Part shown: positions 56,655-64,000 of the stretch, in pieces
Layout of the letters: each line of letters opens with the position of its first letter
Position numbering within the stretch: the first letter of the stretch is position 1
DNA from: Nitrospirota bacterium
GTDB taxonomy: Bacteria > Nitrospirota > Thermodesulfovibrionia > Thermodesulfovibrionales > Dissulfurispiraceae
Length of the DNA: 64,000 nucleotides
Reading direction: 5' to 3'
NCBI GenBank assembly: GCA_021791055.1
Contig: JAJYXI010000028.1
Coordinates: 46,908 to 110,907, forward strand
The notes under the pieces: generated by a model
Database searches by the model: none
What the model was told of the DNA's origin: nothing
The model's input: the letters and a program-made list of their open reading frames with translations, nothing else
Made by a program: the position numbers and the translations under genes

Positions 56655-59600
56655 ATGCAGCATTCTGATTTTGTCCCCCTCCATTTGCATACAGAATACA
56701 GCCTTTTGGACGGTGCAATAAAGATTGATGAGCTTGTTGAGCAGGCATCTGCCTATAAAATGCCTGCTGTTGCCATCACCGACCACGGCAATCTTTTTGG
56801 CGCCGTCAACTTTTATAAAAAGGCCATAAAAAAAGGCATAAAGCCCATTATCGGCTGCGAGGTTTATGTTGCCCCAAACAGCAGGCTTGACAGGGCAAAA
56901 ACGAATATGGACAACGGCCTCTCGGAAGAGGCAGCATTTCACCTGATACTCCTTGCCAAAGACAATAGCGGCTACAAAAATCTGACAACCCTTGTCTCAA
57001 AAGCATACATAGAGGGTTTCTATTACAAGCCAAGAATAGATAAAGAGATCCTTGAACAATACAGCGGAGGGCTTATAGGCCTTACCGCATGCCTCAAAGG
57101 AGAAGTGCCCTATTATCTTCAATACGGGCAGATAAAGCGTGCCCGTGAGGCAGCTTTACAGTATAAGCACATCCTCGGCCCCGAGAATTTCTTTTTTGAG
57201 ATACAGCACAATGGAATGCCTGAGCAGGAGGATGTAAATAAAAAGCTCATTGAGCTTTCGCAGGAACTCCATATCCCCCTTGTTGCAACAAACGACTGCC
57301 ATTATCTCAGAAAAGATGATGCAAAGGCGCATGACATCCTTCTCTGCATACAGACAGGAAAGACGGTGAAAGATGAAAAGAGAATGAGGATGTCCACCAA
57401 TGAGTTCTATTTCAAATCCCCTGATGAGATGCTTCAGGCATTTCATGAGATGCCTGAAGCAATATTGAATACAAGGATGATTGCTGAAAGGTGCAATCTC
57501 GATTTTGTCCTCGGAAAGAGCCTTCTTCCAAAGTATGATATGCCCAACGGCATTTCACCCGATTCTTATCTTGAAGAACTTGCATTTGATGGCCTTAAAA
57601 CTAAATTCAGAGGGGATCCGTCCCAGAGTTACATTGATAGGCTTAAGATGGAGCTTCGGATGATAAGAAAGATGGGGTACTCATCCTATTTTCTGATAGT
57701 ATGGGATTTTATAAGCTATGCAAGGAAAAACGGCATTCCTGTTGGCCCTGGAAGAGGCTCTGCAGCAGGAAGTCTCGTTGCCTATTGTCTTGATATAACA
57801 GAGATAGACCCGATTAAATATAACCTTCTTTTTGAAAGATTCCTCAATCCCGAAAGAATAAGCATGCCTGATATTGATGTGGATTTCTGCAAGGACAGGA
57901 GGCCGGAGGTGATCAATTATGTCGCGGAAAAATACGGCAGCGACCATGTAGCACAGATAATCACATTCGGGACAATGGCTGCAAAGGCAGCCATAAGGGA
58001 TGTTGGCAGGGTAATGGATATTCCTTATGCCGAGGTTGATAAGATAGCAAAGTTAGTCCCGGGACATAATATAAGCATTGACGAAGCCCTGAAAATCGAG
58101 CCGCAGATGAAAGAATTATATGACAGCAATCCGACAGTGAAAGAGCTGCTGGACATCGCTAAGAGGCTTGAAGGATTATCAAGACACGCCTCCACCCATG
58201 CAGCAGGTGTTGTTATATCGCCTGAGCCTTTGACAGATTTTATGCCCCTTTATAAAAACCCTTCTGAAGAGACCATTACAACGCAGTTCGACATGGGATC
58301 TGTGGAGAGTGTCGGACTTCTCAAGTTCGATTTCTTAGGATTAAAGACGCTCACAGTACTCGAGAAGACCGTTGACTATATAAAGCAGCAGGGTAAAGAG
58401 ATAATCCTATCTGAGATTCCGCTTGAGGACAAAGAAACATACAAGCTCTTAAGCTCAGGAGAGACAACCGGCATATTCCAGATCGAGAGCGCAGGAATGA
58501 GGGATATACTCGTCAAGATGAGGCCGAACAGGTTTGAAGACCTCATCGCCCTCGTTGCCCTTTACCGTCCCGGCCCTATAGGAAGCGGAATGATAGACGA
58601 CTTCATAAAGAGGAAAAAAGGCGAGACAGAGGTGGAGTATGAGCTGCCGCAATTAAAGGAGATCCTTGATGAGACCTATGGAGTAATCCTTTATCAGGAA
58701 CAGGTCATGAGGATCGCAAATAAGATAGCAACCTTTTCTATGGGACAGGCAGATCTCCTCAGAAGGGCAATGGGAAAGAAAAAGCCCGAGGAGATGGAAA
58801 AGCAAAAGGAGGTCTTTATCAGCGGTGCAATTGCAAATGGGATCCCTGAAAAGAAAGCTGCACGGCTCTTTGAGCTTATGGCGTTCTTTGCAGAATACGG
58901 CTTTAACAAGTCCCATTCTGCAGCCTATGCATATCTGGCATACCAGACAGCATATCTAAAGGCACATTATCCCGTTGAGTTCATGACAGCAAACCTCAGC
59001 GCAGACATGGGTGATACGGACAAGATCGTCAAGCTCATAAATGAATGCAGGAACATGTCCATAGAGATATTGCCTCCTGATATCAACGAGAGCGAAAGGG
59101 AGTTCAAGATTGTGGGAAGCTCTGTGAGGTTCGGCCTTGAGGCAGTAAAGGGAGTGGGCTCATCTGCAATAGAAATAATTCTTCAGGAAAGACAAAACGC
59201 ACCATTTGAATCCTTTGATGAATTCCTTTCGAGGGTGGATAATAAAAGGGTCAACAAAAAGGTTATGGAAAGCCTGATAAAGGCCGGTGCATTCGATTCC
59301 CTGTATTCTGACAATAGGTTCACGGCACGGGCAAAGGCTATGGATGCTTTAACATCGTCTTCTAAGGCAAACAGCTTTGGCCCGGGACTCTTCGGAGACA
59401 ATGAGACCGTAGCTGACACAGTCCAGCCCTGGGATGAGGCTGCATTGTTAAGCTATGAGAAAGAGGCGCTCGGCTTCTATATATCGGGCCATCCACTGAC
59501 AAGGTATAGAAGGACATTATCTGCAATGGATGTAATACAGCTTTCAGCCGTAGAAGACAAGGATGAAAGATCTGATATCTGCGTGGCAGGCGTCATAAGC

Positions 59601-60050
59601 GAGATGAAGATCAGGGCAAAAGAAAAGGGTGTCACAGCCTATCTGACCTTGGAGGACGAGACGGGAAGTTGTGAGATGCTCGCATTTCCCGACCTTTATA
59701 AAAAGAGTTCAGACCTTCTTAAAAAAGGCAATCTGCTCATGATAAAAGGGCAGGTGTTCAAGTCGGAGAAGGGAGCAAAGGTCATGGCGAGGGAGATACA
59801 GAACCTCACAGGCATGGAACTCTGCACGAAATATGAAGTGGCCTTGAAATGCGCCACCTTTGAAGATACTGCTGAAAAGCTCAGGACAATGAAAAAACTT
59901 CTGAGTGATGCTGCTAACGGTAAAGACAGCGTGGCATTCAAGTTTTATCTTCCTGATTATTGTGTTATTATAGCTTCACAGCTTCAGCCATGCAGTAATT
60001 TTGCAATAGAGGCAGAGAGGATCGCAGGAGTAAGCGTAAAGACATATTAA
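56655..60050 (+). CDS. dnaE: DNA polymerase III alpha subunit
   Basis: PHP domain FVPLHLHTEYSLLDGAIKI; PDIDVDFCKDRR; GPGRGSAAGSLVAYCL. Confidence 0.98.
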   Translation: MQHSDFVPLHLHTEYSLLDGAIKIDELVEQASAYKMPAVAITDHGNLFGAVNFYKKAIKKGIKPIIGCEVYVAPNSRLDRAKTNMDNGLSEEAAFHLILLAKDNSGYKNLTTLVSKAYIEGFYYKPRIDKEILEQYSGGLIGLTACLKGEVPYYLQYGQIKRAREAALQYKHILGPENFFFEIQHNGMPEQEDVNKKLIELSQELHIPLVATNDCHYLRKDDAKAHDILLCIQTGKTVKDEKRMRMSTNEFYFKSPDEMLQAFHEMPEAILNTRMIAERCNLDFVLGKSLLPKYDMPNGISPDSYLEELAFDGLKTKFRGDPSQSYIDRLKMELRMIRKMGYSSYFLIVWDFISYARKNGIPVGPGRGSAAGSLVAYCLDITEIDPIKYNLLFERFLNPERISMPDIDVDFCKDRRPEVINYVAEKYGSDHVAQIITFGTMAAKAAIRDVGRVMDIPYAEVDKIAKLVPGHNISIDEALKIEPQMKELYDSNPTVKELLDIAKRLEGLSRHASTHAAGVVISPEPLTDFMPLYKNPSEETITTQFDMGSVESVGLLKFDFLGLKTLTVLEKTVDYIKQQGKEIILSEIPLEDKETYKLLSSGETTGIFQIESAGMRDILVKMRPNRFEDLIALVALYRPGPIGSGMIDDFIKRKKGETEVEYELPQLKEILDETYGVILYQEQVMRIANKIATFSMGQADLLRRAMGKKKPEEMEKQKEVFISGAIANGIPEKKAARLFELMAFFAEYGFNKSHSAAYAYLAYQTAYLKAHYPVEFMTANLSADMGDTDKIVKLINECRNMSIEILPPDINESEREFKIVGSSVRFGLEAVKGVGSSAIEIILQERQNAPFESFDEFLSRVDNKRVNKKVMESLIKAGAFDSLYSDNRFTARAKAMDALTSSSKANSFGPGLFGDNETVADTVQPWDEAALLSYEKEALGFYISGHPLTRYRRTLSAMDVIQLSAVEDKDERSDICVAGVISEMKIRAKEKGVTAYLTLEDETGSCEMLAFPDLYKKSSDLLKKGNLLMIKGQVFKSEKGAKVMAREIQNLTGMELCTKYEVALKCATFEDTAEKLRTMKKLLSDAANGKDSVAFKFYLPDYCVIIASQLQPCSNFAIEAERIAGVSVKTY

Positions 60051-60059
60051 GGAGCAACT

Positions 60060-61037
60060 ATGGGTTATTACCTTGACTTTGAGAAGTCGCTGGAAGAGCT
60101 TGAGACAAAGATTGAAGAATTAAAAAAGCTCTCTGACGGCACAGAAATAGATATAGCATCAGAGATAAAGCGTCTCGAGAAAAAGACGAAGGAATTGCGC
60201 TCTGAAATATTTTCCAATCTCACACCATGGCAGAAGACCATGATAGCCCGCCATCCCGAAAGGCCTTATACCCTTGATTATATCGGTATGATAGTCGAGG
60301 ATTTCATCGAACTTCACGGCGACAGACGGTTTGCAGACGATCCTGCCATTGTAGGGGGGGTCGGAAAGATTAATGGCGTTCCCATGTTTATTATCGGACA
60401 CCAGAAAGGCAGGGGTACAAAAGAGAGGATATTCAGAAACTTCGGGCAGCCCAACCCGGAAGGATACAGAAAGGCCCTGAGATTGATGAGGCTGGCAGAA
60501 AGGTTTAAGATTCCCATAGTAACCTTCATAGATACTCCCGGCGCATATCCCGGAATAGGCGCAGAGGAGAGGGGTCAGGCAGAGGCAATAGCAACAAACC
60601 TCATGGAGATGTCGAGGATTAAGACTCCCATAATATCTATCGTCATTGGCGAAGGCGGAAGCGGCGGCGCTCTCGCATTAAGCGTTGCCGATAGACTCTA
60701 TATGCTGGAGCATTCCGTGTATTCTGTAATCTCTCCTGAGGGGTGTGCAGCCATACTATGGAAAAAGGGTGGAGAACTTACCACTGATGACTTCTCAAGG
60801 GCGGCAGATGCACTTAAGCTCACTGCTGACGATCTGAAATCCTTTAAGGTCATAGACGACATAATTCCCGAGCCCCTCGGCGGCGCGCACAGGGAGCCTG
60901 ATGCAATAGCAAAAAGAATAGCGGAGTGCATCACAAAGTCTCTGGAATCCATTCAAACAAAAAGCCCTGCGAAATTAATAGAAGAACGATATAAAAAGAT
61001 CAGAAAAATAGGAAGCCTTACTCAAACAGGGCAGTAA
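60060..61037 (+). CDS. accA: Acetyl-CoA carboxylase carboxyltransferase alpha subunit
   Basis: [65 protein letters not shown]. Confidence 0.97.
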   Translation: MGYYLDFEKSLEELETKIEELKKLSDGTEIDIASEIKRLEKKTKELRSEIFSNLTPWQKTMIARHPERPYTLDYIGMIVEDFIELHGDRRFADDPAIVGGVGKINGVPMFIIGHQKGRGTKERIFRNFGQPNPEGYRKALRLMRLAERFKIPIVTFIDTPGAYPGIGAEERGQAEAIATNLMEMSRIKTPIISIVIGEGGSGGALALSVADRLYMLEHSVYSVISPEGCAAILWKKGGELTTDDFSRAADALKLTADDLKSFKVIDDIIPEPLGGAHREPDAIAKRIAECITKSLESIQTKSPAKLIEERYKKIRKIGSLTQTGQ

Positions 61038-61923
61038 CAAAATCCTCGGGATCGAAGTCCTTGAGGTCGTCAACTCCCTCGCCTATGCCGATAAGCCTTA
61101 CAGGAATTCCAAGCTCTTTTTTTATAGCAAAGATAATCCCGCCCTTTGCAGTGCCATCGAGTTTTGTAAGGGCAATGCCTGTTATGCCTATTGCTTCGTT
61201 GAATATCTGCGCCTGCCTCAAAGCATTCTGCCCTGTAGTCGCATCCACTATGAGAAGAATCTCCTGTGGTGCATCGGGTATGGACTTTTTGATAACACGG
61301 TTAATCTTTTTAAGCTCGTCCATGAGCTGGCTCTTTGTGTGGAGCCTTCCTGCGGTATCAATGATAACTATATCGATTCCGCGTGCCTTTGCAGCCTCCA
61401 CAGCATCAAAGGCAACGGCAGCAGGGTCAGAGCCACTCTGGTGCTTGACTATATCCGCTCCTGAGCGTTTCGCCCATATTTCGAGTTGCTCTATTGCAGC
61501 AGCCCTGAATGTATCTGCAGCAGCAATGATAACAGAATTGCCTTCAGAGATGAATCGTGATGCGAGCTTGCCTATGGTTGTGGTCTTGCCGACACCGTTG
61601 ACTCCGACGGTGAGGATTACAAATGGCTTTTCTCCGAAGGTTACAAGGGACTGGGACTTGCCGAGCAATAGAGCCATCTCGTCCTTTAAATAGGACTTCA
61701 CATCATCGGAGTTTCTTACCTCGCCTGCCCTTACCTTTTCTCTAAGCAGTCTGACTATTTCGTTTGTGGCCTCGGCTCCTATGTCCGATGTGATGAGCAC
61801 TTCTTCGATGTCTTCGATGGCTGCATCGTCGATGGTCCTGCCGGAAAGGATCGACTCAACTCTCTCGACAATATTCTTCTTTGTCTTTGTAAGGCCGGCT
61901 TTTAATTTGTCTAAGAATCCCAT
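61018..61923 (-). CDS. ftsY: Signal recognition particle receptor FtsY
   Basis: [43 protein letters not shown]. Confidence 0.97.
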   Translation of the reverse strand: MGFLDKLKAGLTKTKKNIVERVESILSGRTIDDAAIEDIEEVLITSDIGAEATNEIVRLLREKVRAGEVRNSDDVKSYLKDEMALLLGKSQSLVTFGEKPFVILTVGVNGVGKTTTIGKLASRFISEGNSVIIAAADTFRAAAIEQLEIWAKRSGADIVKHQSGSDPAAVAFDAVEAAKARGIDIVIIDTAGRLHTKSQLMDELKKINRVIKKSIPDAPQEILLIVDATTGQNALRQAQIFNEAIGITGIALTKLDGTAKGGIIFAIKKELGIPVRLIGIGEGVDDLKDFDPEDFVTALFE

Positions 61924-61967
61924 GATAGATTAAAGTGAGAAAGTGCTCATTTCCTGCTCTTTACTTC

Positions 61968-63737
61968 CTACTTATCGTGTTTCAAAGTAACGGTGAGGGA
62001 GTTTTTCTCCTTTACTACATGAAACTTTGTGGGTTTTAGTTGTTCGATCTTAACGAGCACGGCGCCCTTTTCCTTCTTATCTTCCTCTACCACAACATTA
62101 CCGACAAAGGATGATTCGAACTTCACGGCCTTTTCTATCTTGCTCACTGCCGGTTTTATTTTGATAACAATCCATTTTTTGCCCCCGATCGTCTCTGCAG
62201 ATGCGCTGTATTTTATGGCTGCATCGAGGTTGGGAATATGTATTGAGATGGTGGACTTCTTTTTTGGCTCAACAAGGGATACATTTGTAATCTCAAGTGC
62301 CTTTGCCTCTGCTTTTTTCTCTTTTCTTGCCTCTTCCTTTACCTTTGCCTTCTTTGGCTTCTTCGTTTCTTTTGCAGGCGCAGCCTTCGTTGTTTTGGCC
62401 GGCGCTGCGACAGCAGGTTTCTTCACTGCAGGTACAACAGTTTTTACAGGCCCTGCAGTGATTGCAAAGGATTCTGACTTGTTGTACTGCACCTCCACAA
62501 CTGCCGTGCCATTCACAAACTCTGATGCATGTATCTTATTTGGTATGAGCGCTCCTGTTCCTGTTGTTGACAGTTGGACATCAGGACCAACTATATTATA
62601 ATTCTTGATCGCATGACCGAGCTGATTATATACGGTTATCTTTATTTTAAACCTCTGTCCTGCAACTGCTGAATCAGGGGTTGTAATCTCAAACCTCTCG
62701 GGTATGGGTGAAATCACCTTTACAAGATCGCTGGTGCCTTTCTGGGCCTTGCCGATCTCTGTGACGACAATGGCAATATCTTCAGCAGCATCGTATCTGA
62801 GATCGAATTTTGTTTGTCCGTTTACAAATTCATATGCAGCCATTGTGGAAGGGTATGGCTTAAATTTTCCTGAGGTTGTAATCGCTATTCCGTTTCCGGT
62901 TGTTGAATAGTTTGATACGACATTATTAAAGCGGTCAATGGCAGCTATGACTACCTCGAATGGCTCTCCGGCAATAGCCTCTTTAGGGACAAATACCCTA
63001 AATGAATTCACATGACCGTTGAGTATCTCAATCTTTTCGCTCGCCCCAAAGCTCCCTGTTATTAAATCCTTTGCTTCTACTATTGCTGTTCCTGCTTTCT
63101 GGGACATTAGAGAAACGACGCACATTCCATTCTTGAAATCAGGAATCGAAGCCATATCAATCTTTGGCTCGGCATTGCCCTTGAATATAAGATTCAGATT
63201 TTTCCCCAAAATCTGCTCTGAAACAGTATTCCCAAAGGAGTCTTTTGCAATTATTTTTATATCAAACTTCTCGCCTGCCTGCGCAGCACGCGGCCCCTTA
63301 ATCACAAAGGAGTTAAGCTTGTTCGGGGATATGGACAGATCCTTTGACAGGATAGGAAGGGGGATGCCGCTCTCTCTCACAGACAGATTGACGGCCTCTG
63401 CAACCTTATCCATTATGCTTATAGTTAGCGCTCCGTTTGCAAAAGAGGATGCCTTAAAAGAAGAAGGTCTTATTACGGCTGAACCGGAAACCGACACCTG
63501 AAACTCCCTCTCTGTCTCTCCAAAATTGGTAATGATGTTATTAAATGCATCCACTGCCTGCAATTTTATGGATGTCTCTTCTCCTGCAATTATCCTGTCC
63601 GGCATCGAAACATTAAAGTGATCAAACTTTCCGGGCTTTACTATAATCTCCCCTGAATATGCGAATGAAGGGACTGCTGCTATTATGGTTATAATCAGTT
63701 GCAGAAAGATGAGTGACCTCACAATGCCTCTTATCAT
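61968..63737 (-). CDS. Secreted protein with tandem Ig-like domains, Lys/Ala/Pro linker and AMIN-like C-terminal domain
   Basis: Signal peptide; repeated 'AGE.F.V.I.A.D.F.N.V' units; LEITNVSLVEPKKKSTISIHI. Confidence 0.7.
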   Translation of the reverse strand: MIRGIVRSLIFLQLIITIIAAVPSFAYSGEIIVKPGKFDHFNVSMPDRIIAGEETSIKLQAVDAFNNIITNFGETEREFQVSVSGSAVIRPSSFKASSFANGALTISIMDKVAEAVNLSVRESGIPLPILSKDLSISPNKLNSFVIKGPRAAQAGEKFDIKIIAKDSFGNTVSEQILGKNLNLIFKGNAEPKIDMASIPDFKNGMCVVSLMSQKAGTAIVEAKDLITGSFGASEKIEILNGHVNSFRVFVPKEAIAGEPFEVVIAAIDRFNNVVSNYSTTGNGIAITTSGKFKPYPSTMAAYEFVNGQTKFDLRYDAAEDIAIVVTEIGKAQKGTSDLVKVISPIPERFEITTPDSAVAGQRFKIKITVYNQLGHAIKNYNIVGPDVQLSTTGTGALIPNKIHASEFVNGTAVVEVQYNKSESFAITAGPVKTVVPAVKKPAVAAPAKTTKAAPAKETKKPKKAKVKEEARKEKKAEAKALEITNVSLVEPKKKSTISIHIPNLDAAIKYSASAETIGGKKWIVIKIKPAVSKIEKAVKFESSFVGNVVVEEDKKEKGAVLVKIEQLKPTKFHVVKEKNSLTVTLKHDK

Positions 63738-64000
63738 ATAAACCCCCTGTAAAAGGATTAGTTTTATTATAAATTTATTAACAAAAAGTATATCATAAAC
63801 ACCTGTAAATATATACTATTTTAAATATTTTCAGTATAGTAGCATATTAAAATAAAATTTACCACTACTCCCCTCCAAAAAGTTTTTTTGTAAAAATTTT
63901 TTGGAGAGCCCTGAAAATGTCCGCTGCTTCTTGAAAAATTGATAAACCATCTGATAGTATTAACAATGCCTGAGGATAGCGTAAAGGCAAGCTTGCTGCT

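Noticed and set aside
63876-63906. Hairpin CTCCAAAAAGTTTTTTTGTAAAAATTTTTTGGAG near window end
   Set aside because: A/T homopolymers make chance pairing likely and flanking genes are outside the window.
1-64000. CRISPR array, prophage, rRNA or tRNA genes
   Set aside because: No regularly spaced repeats, phage structural genes, or convincing tRNA/rRNA structure was noticed by eye; short tRNAs cannot be fully excluded without a covariance search.

Overview
This 64 kb bacterial chromosomal window resembles Nitrospirota/Thermodesulfovibrionia; that lineage is inferred from gene content, not searched. It is dense in coding sequence. The left 13 kb is a dissimilatory sulfite reductase locus on the minus strand: dsrA, dsrB, dsrD, cobB/dsrN, a HEAT-repeat protein, dsrC, an RsbRD-like protein, dsrMKJOP and a ferredoxin. 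It converges on a plus-strand DsrE/F/H-like plus TusA sulfur-relay cluster across a 48-bp perfect palindrome. The rest includes smc, an RRM protein, bS21, glcD-like, moxR/DUF58/transglutaminase, a HAMP/heptaheme cytochrome/HAMP operon, gyrA, an SSS-transporter histidine kinase with an NtrC-type regulator, an fdhA/asrA-like/asrB-like operon, DUF294/exonuclease/DUF485/actP/acs, HD hydrolase, hisD, cutA, M29 peptidase, purF, uvrB, a small cassette-like island (brnT/brnA, an attC-like site, a frameshifted antitoxin), a heme-motif MCP, an apsK-like kinase, dnaE, accA, ftsY and an Ig-like/AMIN-like secreted protein. The most unusual signal is a set of distinct GC-rich palindromic repeat families inserted in frame inside conserved genes (cobB x2, smc, transglutaminase, asrA-like, histidine kinase, fdhA, DUF58, hisD tail). 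They encode recurrent peptides such as P-L-x-K-G-G-x-G-G and G-S-x-E-N...F-x-G. All calls are from reading the sequence and supplied ORFs; no database search was run.
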